From Littorina saxatilis (lineage: Eukaryota; Mollusca; Gastropoda; Littorinimorpha; Littorinidae), in the NCBI RefSeq assembly GCF_037325665.1, contig NC_090249.1, forward strand, positions 62,900,469 to 62,964,468: 64,000 bases of DNA. Reading direction: 5' to 3'. A program made the translations under genes and the position numbers. The notes beneath the pieces are model-generated. The model did no database searches. It was not told the DNA's origin and saw only the letters and a program-made list of their open reading frames with translations. Shown here piece by piece: positions 29,704 through 41,496 of this stretch. Position 1 is the first letter of the stretch; each line of letters starts with the position of its first letter.

Positions 29704-31434
29704 ATTCGCAAAAACAACAACAAGGACAACCTCGGGAAAACAACAACAAGGACAACCTCGGGAAAACAACAAGGACCACCTCGGGAAAACAACAACAAGG
29801 ACAACCTCGGGAAAACAACAAGGACCACCTCGGGAAAACAACAACAAGGACCACCTCGGGAAAACAACAACAAGGACAACCTCGGGAAAACAACAAGGAC
29901 AACCTCGGGAAAACAACAACAAGGACCACCTCGGGAAAACAACAAGGACAACCTCGGGAAAACAACAAGGACAACCTCGGGAAAACAACAACAAGGACCA
30001 CCTCGGGAAAACAACAACAAGGACCACCTCGGGAAAACAACAAGGACAACCTCGGGAAAACAACAACAAGGACAACCTCGGGAAAACAACAAGGACAACC
30101 TCGGGAAAACAACAACTAGGACCACCTCGGGAAAACAACAACAAGGACCACCTCGGGAAAACAACAAGGACCACCTCGGGAAAACAACAAGGACAACCTC
30201 GGGAAAACAACAACAAGGACAACCTCGGGAAAACAACAACAAGGACAACCTCGGGAAAACAACAACAAGGAACAACAAGGACAACCTCGGGAAAACAACA
30301 ACAAGGACCACCTCAGGAAAACAACAACAAGGACCCCCTCGGGAAAACAACAACAAGGACAACCTCGGGAAAACAACAACAAGGACAACCTCGGGAAAAC
30401 AACAACAAGGACAACCTCGGGAAAACAACAACAAGGACAACCTCGGGAAAACAACAAGGACCACCTCGGGAAAACAACAACAAGGACCACCTCGGGAAAA
30501 CAACAACAAGGACCACCTCGGGAAAACAACAACAAGGACAACCTCGGGAAAACAACAACAAGGACAACCTCGGGAAAACAACAACAAGGACAACCTCGGG
30601 AAAACAACAACAAGGACCACCTCGGGAAAACAACAACAAGGACCACCTCGGGAAAACAACAACAAGGACCACCTCGGGAAAACAACAACAAGGACCACCT
30701 CGGGAAAACAACAACAAGGACAACCTCGGGAAAACAACAACAAGGACAACCTCGGGAAAACAACAACAAGGACCACCTCGGGAAAACAACAACAAGGACC
30801 ACCTCGGGAAAACAACAACAAGGACAACCTCGGGAAAACAACAACAAGGACCACCTCGGGAAAACAACAACAAGGACAACCTCGGGAAAACAACAAGAAG
30901 GACGACCTCGGGAAAACAACAAGGACCACCTCGGGAAAACAACAAGGACAACCTCGGGAAAACAACAAGGACCACCTCAGGAAAACAACAACAAGGACAA
31001 CCTCGGGAAAACAACAACAAGGACCACCTCGGGAAAAAAACAAGGACCACCTCGGGAAAACAACAAGGACAACCTCGGGAAAACAACAACAAGGAGAACC
31101 TCGGGAAAACAACAAGGACAACCTCGGGAAAACAACAAGGACCCCCTCGGGAAAACAACAACAAGGACAACCTCGGGAAAACAACAAGGACAACCTCGGG
31201 GAAACAACAACAAGGACAACCTCGGGAAAACAACAAGGACAACCTCGGGAAAACAACAACAATGACAACCTCGGGAAAACAACAACAATGACAACCTCGG
31301 GAAAACAACAACAAGGACAACCTCGGGAAAACAACAACAAGGACCACCTCGGGAAAACAACAACAAGGACAACCTCGGGAAAACAACAACAAGGACCACC
31401 TCGGGAAAACAACAACAAGGACAACCTCGGGAAA
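29704..31434. repeat. 23/26-bp minisatellite, about 70 units
   Basis: Core CAAGGACAACCTCGGGAAAA plus one or two AAC triplets. Both unit lengths equal 2 modulo 3 and contain no stop, so both strands are open for more than 570 codons by construction. The plus strand is almost free of T. The pattern of AACC/CACC variants forms higher-order blocks. Confidence 0.97.
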
Positions 31435-32109
31435 AGCTATGTGTAGGAATGAGAAATGTTTTTATTGTCAATGTGTTAAGACATTGAACACTGAGCGGAC
31501 ACGGTCGTCTGCTACTTACCTGCAGCAGCTGATGTTTGTGTGCAATACAAGAACTTCGAAGGAAGAGACAATAGCACGAAACAAAATTGCCATTGGAAAC
31601 TTGATGTGGCATAAAGTTGCAGCGTTGGAAGATAGTCTAGTGTCGGGAGTTGGCTGTGCGATCAATGTATCATTCAGGGTTGTGCTGAGTTTTTCACTGC
31701 ATGGCTTGATGCCCTGGGCACCTTGGATTGGCTACATCAAGTGTATTGGCAGTAATTTAGCAGATCTTAGTCTCATTTGCCGTTGGTTTAACTCATTGTC
31801 TCCCAGGTACAGATATATCCGTACCCACTCATATGACTCTATCTGACCAGGTACGGATTATCCGCTCAGACTGTTAGCTTCAGTCGCTTCCTGTAACGTC
31901 CATCTAACGCCTGCATTCCAGCGTGTTGATACACAGTTACTACACAGTTACTACAATTCTGAGTGACCTGCTGCAGCACAGCTGGTCTTGGCTAAAAAAC
32001 ACCTTGGTCAACATAGGTGGGGTAGAGAGTGTTAAGTCGGTATTATATATATATAGGCAAACTCGGGAAAGAGCTGTGTTGAGTTTGTATGGGCTGTGAA
32101 AGAGTGAAT
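31435..32109. other. No gene seen
   Basis: An ORF at 31439-31846 lacks family or splice support. Around 31795-31865, GTACAGATATATCCGTACC and GGTACGGATTATCCG hint at a small repeat with a GGATAT-type palindrome. Confidence 0.4.
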
Positions 32110-32222
32110 ACCTTTGCTTTTATTAATAATAATAATAAATAACTTTTCTATAGCGCGAGTCCCATCAATTGGCTCCAGGCGCTTTACAAATTCATTATAG
32201 AATAAACTAGCAAACTTGTTGT
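32110..32222 (-). mobile_element. LINE 3' end, distal part
   Basis: On the minus strand GCGCCTGGAGCCAATTGATG, GCGCTATAGAAAAG and an (ATT)n tail form an L2/CR1-type 3' end. It probably continues the LINE at 43075-43629 and was separated from it by the Gypsy insertion. This link is inferred from order, strand and family. Confidence 0.6.
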
Positions 32223-33800
32223 TGTCACGTTTCAATATATCACTCAAGGTGATTATGAACCGGTTAATTACTACTAATTAACTAACCACACCACGATCCA
32301 CTCTCGCAGGCATACAATTAAATAGAGTCAACAAAAGTATAAGTTTCAGACGCCTGTTTATGTATAAACTCTCCACCTCCCTCGAGCCTTCACTCAAAAT
32401 ATGTTCCTTTTACGTTCTCAACACGTAAAAAACCAGTGTTCACTGACAAAATGCCAGTAGTATGTAGAAAATTATAGGAACACGCTGAACCCGTGTAAAT
32501 ATAGTTAAATGAGAATGTTCTGTTCGAAAAGCTCTAGTTCGTGCAGGTGTCCACACCCCACGTTGTCACTACTCCAATGAAATCATAGATACGAAAAGAC
32601 AACGGTGGTCAACGGGGTGCGTACGACATGGTGCACTTAGCTTTATCTCTGCTGCTGCTGCTTAGCCGGTATGCTGGTTAGTCGGTTCGCTGGTTAGCCG
32701 GTCCGCTGGTTAGCCGGTTCGCTGGTTAGCCGGTCCGCTGGTTAGCCGGTCTCCTGGTTAGCCGGTCTCCTGGTTAGCGTAGCCTCAACAGTTCCCGCCA
32801 GAGTCAGCCGTGCCGATGTTACGGGAACGTAACGAACGAACGAAACGAACGAACGAAGGAAGGCTGCAAACAGAAAGCATCGGTGCACTAAACATGTCAG
32901 CTACCCCTCACCCACCACCTTAAAACATGTCATCTTTAAATATCTCATCGAGCACGTGGGCCTGCACAAAACTGACTTTTTACAACAACAAAACAGCCAT
33001 TTTCCGTCCTTCTCTCCCTATCTGCAAAAACCATATACAGATTAGTATTTTAGCGTCACAGAGAGTAAATTATGCGCTAACCTGGAAAGAACAACAGAGA
33101 GTATTTCATTCCACAACACAGACTCATCAACAGCGTTAAATAATGATTTATTACCTCAAAAGCCTATGATTGTAACTCTCAATGGAAGCAAAGTCCGCCT
33201 CCTCCCTGGAACAGTCTCTGTTCGTCAACAGTGACCCAAAACGTCCAGAACCCCTTGTCGAATCCTTATGCGAAAGCCATCGCCGACGAAGGAAATGTGA
33301 CGACTTGTCCTCAGCAAAATACGTGGCAGAGGAAAGGAATAACTTGTGGAAGTTCCCCTAGAGTGCCGAATATGATACTCGGTGAAAAACCATCATACTC
33401 TGGTAACTGTGTGTTAGGTCCTTCCCCTTCTGCCGCTGGGTGTCAAGTGTGTCGTCCTTGAGTCTCTGACAGACCACCTAGCCAAATACACGTGACTCAC
33501 CTTGTCACCAAACCAGTCCAGCTATACACAGTTTTGCCTCCCCAAGCAGGAAAAAGACACGAGAAACTCAATCCCTGAAAATCCCGTGCGCGCTGTCAGC
33601 GAAAAAAACCGTCAGCCCTATGACAGCAGAAACCTGCACTGTGAAGCTCGTGCGTTTCAAAACATCCGTGCTCGGGAGCACTGTCAGCAAAAACTCTGCT
33701 GTGTCCAATATCACGCACAGGCGCTTTCTATCATACATTGACCCAGAACAGGCACTCCACTGAGTGACGCTTTCTTGGTCTCTGTCACCCGATCGTGACA
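32223..33800 (-). repeat. Gypsy LTR (left; 3' LTR)
   Basis: 1578 bp. Contains a GCTGGTTAGCCGGT tandem stretch (32668-32777) and GAACGAAC repeats, present in the same number in the other LTR. Confidence 0.95.
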
Positions 33801-33873
33801 CACCTCCCCTCTTCAAGACGAAACCTCGGTTTCGCTCACAGTCATGTTCTCCTCTACAGCCCGAGAGAGAAAG

Positions 33874-36800
33874 TCAGCTCCAACATTGTTGGCGCCCGGA
33901 ATGACGCGTACCGTGAATTGGTACGGTTGGAGAATCAACGCCCAGCGCATAAGTCTGGCGTTTGCCAACCTTGCAACCTGAAGATATTGCAGAGGTTGAT
34001 GGTCTGTTTCCAGACAGAAAGGTCGTCCTCAAGAACGAGCAACCCCTCGTTTCACCCCTGATGACTGCAACCTTCTCTGTCTTCTTGTCTTTGTTCTTCT
34101 GGTCTTTGTTCTTCTCCCCGTAGGCTGTCCTCTCTATGTAGGCGCGCAGCAGGTTGGCGTGGTACAGGCGTGCTTTCCCGTGCATCATGATCCTGTAGTC
34201 GTTCTGGCCCACCCTCGCTGTCACCTCAAAAGGTCCTTGCCACTGCAGTTGTAGCTTGTTGTGTTTGACAGGTAGAAGTAGCAACACCCGTTCTCCAATC
34301 TTGAAGCTGCGCGGCCGTGCCTTGCGGTCGAATCCTCGCGCGTAACGCTGTGCTGCTCTTCCCAGGTTCTCTTGAGCCAGTTTGCAGGTCTCTTCAATCC
34401 TGTTCCTGAGTTCTACGATGTAGGTCGCTGTCGTCTGCACCTCCTCGTCAGCTTCTTCGTCTGTCCAAGCCTGACGCAGGATAGCCATGGGACCGCGTAC
34501 CTGTCTGCCGTACAACAACTCAAATGGGGAAAAGCCCAAGCTCTCCTGAGGAACCTCGCGGTATGCAAAAAGCAATGCTGGGATGTACCTGTCCCACGTG
34601 CGTGGTTTCTCCTGAGCTAGTTTCCTCAGCATGGTCTTCAAGGTGCCATTGAACCTTTCCACCAGTCCGTTGCACTGAGCATGGTAAGGAGTGGTGAAAT
34701 GCTGCTCCAGTGATAGCAGTCGTGCTGCCTCCGCCATCACTCCTCCCGTGAACTGCGTGCCTCTGTCGGTGAGTACCTCTGATGGAATTCCCAGCCGGGA
34801 CCACATAGTAACCAGAGCCTCAGCTACTCGCGTGGCTTCAATCGATTTCAGAGGGATCGCCTCTGGGTATCGAGTAGCGTAGTCCACCATGGTCAAAATG
34901 TATCTGTTTCCGTCCTCAGACGCAGGCAAGATGGGCCCGATGATGTCCACTGCCACCCGACGAAAGGGTTCGTCGATGAGCGGCATCTTCTCTAAGGGGA
35001 CCTTCCTCACCCTTCCTTTGGCAACCACCTTCTGGCACTTATCGCAGGACGCACAGAAACGTCGGACATCCGTGCAGATGCCTGGCCAGTAAAAGTGGCG
35101 CCAGACACGATCCGTGGTCTTCTTGGTACCAAGATGACCTCCCAGAATCGAGTCGTGTGCCGTTGCCATGACACCCTCGCGAAACTCGCGAGGCACGACA
35201 ACCTGTTTGAATGTACCTTCTTGGTTGCTGAACTCACGGTAGAGCAACTTCTTGTCCCTGAGGAACTTTGACCTCCCATGCTTCCCGCTCAGCTTCACCT
35301 TCCCCGACTTCGCGTGCTCCCGAGGAGTAGCTAAGGTCGGGTCAGAATCCTGAGCCTTCGCGAGAAGCGCGGGGGTCACGTTCCCCAGGGCAGCTCGTGC
35401 AGCAGGTAGGGGTTTGAGAGGTTTGTCCTCTCGCTCCGCCTGTGCCCGCGTGAGCACTGAAATGACGTCGGGAGACCGATAAACGGGAACCTCCCTGGTG
35501 ACGCCGTCCACAAACTGAACCCGGTTTCCAATGAGCAGGTCGCATGGAGGATCGTCCATGACGACGGCCACAATGGTCCCCGTGAACAACGGGGTTACGA
35601 CCTTGATCACTGCCGTGTTCAAGTCGTAAGCGTGAGATGCCTCGGCCATTCTCACCCTGATGCTGTCTCCTGTGTAGGCCATAGCTGGAACTAGACTCGC
35701 CCGAACCACTATCATGTCTGCCCCTGTGTCCCGCAGACCTTCGCCCTTCACTCCGTTAACGTAGACGTTGCAGTGGGGCTGGAAATGTTTCCTGGAGCAC
35801 GGAACGCAGAGTTGTGGGATGGTGCATGAGCTCGTGACGTCCCTGAACTCCTCACTGCCAACGAAGTGAACGCCCTTCTGGTCAGCCTGTCTCTTGTGGC
35901 AGTCCTTCTTCACGTGGCCCCGCTTGTTGCAGTAGTAACACTGGATGTCAGTTCTGGAACTCGATCCCTTGTGTCCCTGATCGTCCTTCCCGTCCTTGGG
36001 TCCTGAAGAACCCGAATTTCCCGTTTTTCCTGGCCGTGAGCCTGAAGATTTGCCGGAGATCGCCTGGGCGTCCTCGTGCACTCTGATCCAGTCGGCTGCC
36101 TCCTGAGTAGTCTTGGGCTGGTGCTCCTGCACGAAGGTCACCACCTCAGGTCGCAGGCTGGACATCAGTTGTTCCATGACTATGAGGTCGGCAAGGTCGT
36201 TGACGGTCCAGTCCTTTTCGGCCATCTCCACCCAGCGCCGCAGGTAGAGGTTAAGGCGTGCCACAAACTGATGACTCAGCTCGCCGCTCAGTCTCTTGCT
36301 GTTACGCAGACGTCGTCTGTAGGCTTCAGCAGTCAGGTTAAAGCGCTGGAGTAACGCCTTCTTAAGTGCCTGATAGTCTCTCGCCTCGTCGTCCTCCAAA
36401 GCGTTGTAGAGCTGCAATGCGCGTCCCTTTAAGCAGGTGCTAAGGCGGCTAGCCCACGTGGCCTCTTCCCACTTCTGGTCAGATGCAATGCGCTCAAACC
36501 GGCGTAAAAAGTCGTCGAGCTCGTCCTTGTCATCGTCGAACGTCGGCAGTCTCGTACGGTCGGCAACAAACGTCGGCGCGCTAGCCTGAGTGAGCGTACC
36601 CTTCTCGGCCTGTAGCCTAGCTAGCTCTAGCTGGTGATCGCGATCCGCCTGTTCCTTCCGGTCTAGTCTGTCACGTTCGTCTTTCTTTTCCTGTCTGTCA
36701 AGTTCGGCCTGTCGTTCGGCCTGTCGTTCCCTTTCTTGTCTGTCAAGATCGTCTTTCCGTTCTCTTTCCTGTCTGTCTCGTTCGTCTTTCTCTTTCTCTT

Positions 36801-36903
36801 TCTTGTCCTGTCGGTCACGTTCGGCCTGTCGTTCTTGTCTGTCAAGCTCTTCTTTTCTCGTCTGTCGCTCTATGTCTTCTGAGTCACCTGAGATGCTTAT
36901 CAC
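33874..36903 (-). CDS. Gypsy gag-protease-integrase ORF
   Basis: An open frame of 1009 codons. The N-terminus is a highly charged Arg/Glu/Asp/Gln coiled stretch, followed by a capsid-like region, a zinc knuckle (CYYCNKRGHVKKDC), a protease-like DTGADMIVV, an integrase H2C2 zinc domain (HLGTKKTTDRVWRHFYWPGI) and an integrase core with DIIGP, DYATRYPEAIPLKS, TDRGTQFTGG and NGLVERFNGTLK. Basic C-terminal residues match the GPFEV-type domain end. In most Gypsy elements RT and RNase H precede integrase; here integrase follows protease directly. Confidence 0.88.
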   Translation of the reverse strand: MISISGDSEDIERQTRKEELDRQERQAERDRQDKKEKEKDERDRQERERKDDLDRQERERQAERQAELDRQEKKDERDRLDRKEQADRDHQLELARLQAEKGTLTQASAPTFVADRTRLPTFDDDKDELDDFLRRFERIASDQKWEEATWASRLSTCLKGRALQLYNALEDDEARDYQALKKALLQRFNLTAEAYRRRLRNSKRLSGELSHQFVARLNLYLRRWVEMAEKDWTVNDLADLIVMEQLMSSLRPEVVTFVQEHQPKTTQEAADWIRVHEDAQAISGKSSGSRPGKTGNSGSSGPKDGKDDQGHKGSSSRTDIQCYYCNKRGHVKKDCHKRQADQKGVHFVGSEEFRDVTSSCTIPQLCVPCSRKHFQPHCNVYVNGVKGEGLRDTGADMIVVRASLVPAMAYTGDSIRVRMAEASHAYDLNTAVIKVVTPLFTGTIVAVVMDDPPCDLLIGNRVQFVDGVTREVPVYRSPDVISVLTRAQAEREDKPLKPLPAARAALGNVTPALLAKAQDSDPTLATPREHAKSGKVKLSGKHGRSKFLRDKKLLYREFSNQEGTFKQVVVPREFREGVMATAHDSILGGHLGTKKTTDRVWRHFYWPGICTDVRRFCASCDKCQKVVAKGRVRKVPLEKMPLIDEPFRRVAVDIIGPILPASEDGNRYILTMVDYATRYPEAIPLKSIEATRVAEALVTMWSRLGIPSEVLTDRGTQFTGGVMAEAARLLSLEQHFTTPYHAQCNGLVERFNGTLKTMLRKLAQEKPRTWDRYIPALLFAYREVPQESLGFSPFELLYGRQVRGPMAILRQAWTDEEADEEVQTTATYIVELRNRIEETCKLAQENLGRAAQRYARGFDRKARPRSFKIGERVLLLLPVKHNKLQLQWQGPFEVTARVGQNDYRIMMHGKARLYHANLLRAYIERTAYGEKNKDQKNKDKKTEKVAVIRGETRGCSFLRTTFLSGNRPSTSAISSGCKVGKRQTYALGVDSPTVPIHGTRHSGRQQCWS

Positions 36904-37119
36904 TGAAAAACGCTTACCCGGCTAAAGAATTTAAAGGGAAGCAACCCCATCACCAAAACGAAAGTGAAAGTAGCTTTGGTAATGGGCCAGTACACCGGGA
37001 GTTACCTCCCATACGGGTGTATGCCACGTCACTTCCTCTAGGAACACGTGCCTATTATCATACGGCTTTAAAAAATCTTAAAACCATAAGCGGGGCAGGT
37101 GGGAGGGAATACAGTATGT

Positions 37120-37200
37120 GATTCGGGTAAGTATATTAATTAAATGATAATTTATTTAGGAAATTTTCCATTTAATATCATATTCTTACTCCGAATCACA
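37120..37200 (-). repeat. DIRS internal complementary region, second copy
   Basis: GTGATTCGGGTAAGTATATT faces TATTCTTACTCCGAATCAC, the same layout as 16098-16190 with a different end sequence. That shows a distinct subfamily. Confidence 0.7.
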
Positions 37201-37253
37201 TTAGCAGATAACATCAACAAGGCGGTGGGCTAGAAATGAATCAAAACTCACCA

Positions 37254-38380
37254 TCAAGTTCTGGACAGGAACTGGCCTGCTGCTATGAGCGCTGGAAGGC
37301 CTCTGGAGCCATCCTGTCGAAGAGCTGTGACGTCCCGAAGATAAAAGTTTATGAAAACATCTTCGGAACGCCAATACGCAGTTGTCAGCACCTCCTCTAG
37401 ACGTCTGGAGCGCAGAACTGCCAGAGAGGATGCCCACGCCCTCGTCTCATGGGCTCGGGCCGAGTCAAGTGGCAAGGAGGGCATAACCCCCCCCCCTCTT
37501 TGTGCGCCTCCACTCATAAGCCTGCTTGATGAGCGAGGACACCCACCGGGCCAACGTTACCTTCGACAAATCTTTCTCGCGCCTAGTAAGGAGAGAGATA
37601 AACAACAACTTCTGAGAACTAGACCGAATCGGCTGAGTCCGGGCTAAGTACAGACGAAGTGCCCTCACAGGGCAATTGACCGAATCGGGGTCACCCGGGG
37701 CCAACGCGCTGGTCAGAGCCTTAACTCTAACCAGCGGAGAGGCCTGCCCCGGAGACTGATTCTTGGCCAGGAAATCAGGCCGGAAACGCAAAGATGCGGA
37801 ACCGTCCAGCTCAAAGGAGATATCTCCAGGCTGACCCGACAGGGCGTGGACCTCGCTACCCCGTCGGGCCGTAGCCAACAAAAGGAGAAACAGCGCTTTG
37901 CGAGTGACATTGAACAGACTGGCCTCGCTTAAAGGCTCAAAATCCGCAGAACGAAGGAATTCCAGGATTAAAAACAAGTCCCACTTGGGAGCGGGCAAAC
38001 GAGCTTTAGCTTCCTTAAGAGCAGCCCCTTTAATGACTGCAGCTATAACGCCCCCGACTCGAACAGAACGACCAATCTGCTGAAGAGTCGCCGAGATAGC
38101 GGAGCGCCGGACCCTCAACGAGGAGACTGAGGCGCCCTGTGAAGACATGAAAGAGAGGTGGTTAGCGACCTGAATAGAGCGCGGAGCCACCGAACTCACC
38201 CCTCTAGCTGAACACCAGGCAGTCCATGCCTTCCAGTGGGAAGCATAAACTGAAGAGGTGGACGCTCTATGCGAGCGAGCCACCAAGTCCAGAGTCAAAG
38301 ACGACGCCCCAGAGCGCTTCAGCGAGTCCCGAACAACTTCCACACGTGAAGCTTCAGAAGACTGGGCTCCTCGTGTGGAA
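37254..38380 (-). CDS. DIRS tyrosine recombinase region, second copy
   Basis: Recognised by [52 protein letters not shown] and EDVFINFYLRD. Part of a broken element. Confidence 0.75.
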
Positions 38381-39716
38381 TGCCTGTTCGGGGCTGCACT
38401 AGTTCCCCTCGCACGAGTGCGAGAGGAATGGGGGGCCCTTGGGCAAGCCGAAGAAGATCTGGAAACCAGACCTGCGACGGCCACAGAGGAGCGACCAGAA
38501 GAAGAAGGGCCGGCTCCTCCATCTCCGCTTTCCGGATTACTCGGCTGAGTAACGGAAAGGGAGGAGTCTGAAGATCTGTATGTGCCCCCCAACCCTCCCT
38601 GGACGCATCTGTAAAGAGGTCCAGGTCGGGGAGGGGCACGACGATCGGAACCCCTCTGCAGACCCACTCCGTGTGCAACCACGGAAGGGTCGCAGACTGG
38701 AACCATCCCTGCAAAGGGATGAGGGCGTCCCAGTCCACCAGAGGAGAGTCCACAAACGGCTTCAGCGCGAACTGAAGCGGACATTTGTGGACCCGGCCCA
38801 GTGAAACCAGAAGAGCCATAGACTCCATCTGCCCCAAGATGGAGGCGAGCGAGCGGATGGAAGCCATCAGGAGAGGTAAAGTGGAGCGAATCTGAGTTTG
38901 GAGCTTGTCCACCCTTCTCTGAGAAGGCTGGACAGTCCAAGCGACCGTGTCGAAAGACATCCCCAGATAAGTGAATGTCTGTGACGGGGTCAGCTCCGAC
39001 TTTACCCGGTTGAACGAGAACCCCAACCAGTTGGATTCTCGAAGAACCGTCAGGGTATCCTGCGAACAGCCGCTCTGGGACTGGTTCATGATGAGCCAGA
39101 CGTCCAGATAAGCCCGCAGACGGATACCCTGGGACCTCACCAGTGCACAGACCTGTCTCACCACCATGGTGAAAATCCACGGTGCGAGAGACAGCCCGAA
39201 AGGGAGTGCGCGAAACTGGTAGATCTGATCTCCCCACCGGAAACGAAGCCATTTCCGGTCGGTCGGATGCATAAGAATGTGAAAGTATGCGTCCGTGAGA
39301 TCGATCGAGGTCACCCAGTCTCCTGGGCGGAGAGAGTCTCGGACAGAGGCTGGCGTCTCCATCTTGAATTTTATCTCCCTCAAGAAAGTCTTGAGGAGAG
39401 ATAAATCCAACACGGGACGCCATCCTCCTGATGCTTTGGGAACAGCGACCAGACGCCCGTAAAATCCCAGGGAGCTGTGGACCCGAACTCTCTCCACCGC
39501 GCCCTTCTGCTCCAGGGAGGCAATTTCCGACTGCAAGACGGAACGTGCTTCCTGCGAGAAGGGGGGCTTGAACCGCGGAGGCACTCGGGTAAGAGGCGCC
39601 TTTTCCTCCCGCCAGAGTAGACGGAAGCCCGAACTCACCACTCCCACAATCCATTGGCTGTCTACTACCGACATCCAACGAGAAAGTGCCCGGGAGGGGC
39701 CTCCCGCCATCACCAA
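38319..39716 (-). CDS. DIRS reverse transcriptase region, second copy
   Basis: Recognised by [45 protein letters not shown] and DLDLFTDASREGWGAH. Part of a broken element. Confidence 0.8.
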   Translation of the reverse strand: MVMAGGPSRALSRWMSVVDSQWIVGVVSSGFRLLWREEKAPLTRVPPRFKPPFSQEARSVLQSEIASLEQKGAVERVRVHSSLGFYGRLVAVPKASGGWRPVLDLSLLKTFLREIKFKMETPASVRDSLRPGDWVTSIDLTDAYFHILMHPTDRKWLRFRWGDQIYQFRALPFGLSLAPWIFTMVVRQVCALVRSQGIRLRAYLDVWLIMNQSQSGCSQDTLTVLRESNWLGFSFNRVKSELTPSQTFTYLGMSFDTVAWTVQPSQRRVDKLQTQIRSTLPLLMASIRSLASILGQMESMALLVSLGRVHKCPLQFALKPFVDSPLVDWDALIPLQGWFQSATLPWLHTEWVCRGVPIVVPLPDLDLFTDASREGWGAHTDLQTPPFPLLSRVIRKAEMEEPALLLLVAPLWPSQVWFPDLLRLAQGPPIPLALVRGELVQPRTGIPHEEPSLLKLHVWKLFGTR

Positions 39717-39752
39717 GGTGGAGGGCGGGAGGGAGGTGAGATCGGGAGCGCT

Positions 39753-40802
39753 TCATTGGGGGTGTGGCTTACTTCCAGAGCCGCCACGCCCCCTCCCCGA
39801 TGCCGTCCTCTTCTTCCCACCACGAGCGGCCGGCGAAGCCTGCCGCTTCTGAGCTGGCTTGGGGTTAGACGATGTCTGAGCCTGCTTCTGTTTAGAAGGC
39901 TGAGACTGTTTCACCCCCTTCAGAGTGTAGTCAAGGAACTGACTGTCCTTGTTTGACTGAATCTCCTTCTGTCTGGCATCCAGTGCCAGCGGACAGAAGA
40001 GAGACTCCTCTGAGACCGGGGAGACTCTCAAGGTCTCCCTAGTAGCCAGCTCCGTGAATTGGGACTGCGAGAGGAAGAGATCCCTCCTGCAGAGTACCGC
40101 TTGGGTGTACTGCAGGGAGGAAAGACGCAATTGTTCCTCATTGACCTTGGCCAATGCGGTCAAAAGCGCAGAGACATCGTCCGCATTCTGTTCTTCACTG
40201 AGAGTGAAAGGAACTAGCGAATCGGTCAATGCCCGAGACAGAGCCCGAACGAGAGTCTCCGCAATGGAGGACAGTTCGATCTGCCGACGTCCAACCTCCT
40301 CAGCAGAGAGGAGGGAAGCCTCGGAAACCGGCAAAACCGAATCACGCTTGATCGGTTTAGTCAGAAGAGGCAGCAATTCCCGGGAAACCGGAAGGGTAGC
40401 CCTAGGGAGTGCAAAAGACGCCAGCCAATTCTGGCTCTGATTGGGCATGCCAAGCTTCCTATTGGCCGTAGGCACGAAGGAAGAGGCTTGGGCAGCCGAA
40501 GCCACCCACTGCTGAGCTGATTCCGGAACTGGACCAAAAGGAAGCAGTAACGGAACAGGCACTGGCCGAATACCACTCCCCGCATGTGCTGGACGAACCA
40601 GTGAATGCGAAAGTTGGTAAGCCACTGACGGAGACTCGGCGAACCGGAAGGAAGAAACATCCTCCTGTGCCGGCTCCTTGCGTTTAAGCAAACTACGCGC
40701 TCTAACGCGTGCGTCTCGCTCTGTCTGTTCCTCGCTACCAGGAGTCTCAAAAGTTAATCTCTTCGTAGGAGATCCCCCTGTAGCCATGGTTAGTTTTAGC
40801 AA
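39753..40802 (-). CDS. DIRS gag-like region, second copy
   Basis: 349 codons. The middle (VSALLTALAKVNEEQLRLSS, QAVLCRRDLFLSQSQF) parallels 12590-12740 of the first copy, and the tail is basic (KKRTASGRGRGGSGSKPHP). Confidence 0.7.
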   Translation of the reverse strand: MLKLTMATGGSPTKRLTFETPGSEEQTERDARVRARSLLKRKEPAQEDVSSFRFAESPSVAYQLSHSLVRPAHAGSGIRPVPVPLLLPFGPVPESAQQWVASAAQASSFVPTANRKLGMPNQSQNWLASFALPRATLPVSRELLPLLTKPIKRDSVLPVSEASLLSAEEVGRRQIELSSIAETLVRALSRALTDSLVPFTLSEEQNADDVSALLTALAKVNEEQLRLSSLQYTQAVLCRRDLFLSQSQFTELATRETLRVSPVSEESLFCPLALDARQKEIQSNKDSQFLDYTLKGVKQSQPSKQKQAQTSSNPKPAQKRQASPAARGGKKRTASGRGRGGSGSKPHPQ

Positions 40803-41496
40803 AGCTTTATTACCAAAGTAAGTCTAACGCAGCTATAGCTAGAACACGCGGTGACGAAAGCGGTGGATACAAAAATCCAGCAACCGGAAAATGCAGAAGA
40901 AAAATCCAAACGGTGTAGAACAAAACGCGTAGCCTACTTTATGGCTGCTTTTTGCGGTGAAACAAAGTGTTTCCCACAGCCGTGGCCTACTTTATCGGCT
41001 GCTTTTTTCGGTGAAACAGAGTGTCTCCCACAGCCTTGGTTAGGACAGAAGTCCTCGGACCCTTCCCCCCCAAAATTCCAACAAAGTCAAAATATGGAGA
41101 AAAATCCAAGTAAAACAAGACGGTAGAAATGTAACCTGTTACAGAATGCGAAACAACAATGTAGAGAAAACTGAGTAAAACGAATAACAAATCCGCTAAC
41201 CCTGCTCAGCTCTCTGCAACGGAAAACTCTGAACGTACAACAACAAAGATTCACAAACAAAGGAAAGGGAAATAATCACAGTTAGCGCATACAATAACTC
41301 ACAAATTACAATTTACATTTCCTGCAAGATGTGAATCGCTTAAGGTGTGGTATATGATCCAAACTATACAAAAAAGGGTAGCACCAAGCAGAAAATAAGT
41401 CGAGCACTGACGAGATTATCTGCTCTTAGTTATCCTTAATTGGTGGGTCTTTATCAGTTGGAAATTAACTGAGTAAATCCCGGCTTGGCCCCCATG

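Larger units (their letters stand above)
36950..40815 (-). mobile_element. DIRS-type element fragment nested in Gypsy
   Basis: A second DIRS copy, same family but a different lineage from 10641-16475, lies in the leader between the Gypsy LTR and gag. Parts seen are gag-like (39753-40802), reverse transcriptase/RNase H (38319-39716), tyrosine recombinase (about 37254-38380) and internal complementary region (37120-37200). Outer inverted repeats were not recognised, so the limits are approximate. It is broken (several breaks) and looks older than the first copy. It lies in the same orientation as the Gypsy host. Confidence 0.8.

Noticed and set aside
29656-31446. 596-codon plus and 577-codon minus ORFs (GKTTTRTTS / SRGCPCC repeats)
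   Set aside because: Both are by-products of a stop-free 23/26-bp unit; no splice, promoter or flanking coding signal.
32927-33741. Short ORFs of 70, 76 and 79 codons repeated at 42201-43015
   Set aside because: They are identical because they lie in the two LTRs; no LTR-encoded protein is expected.
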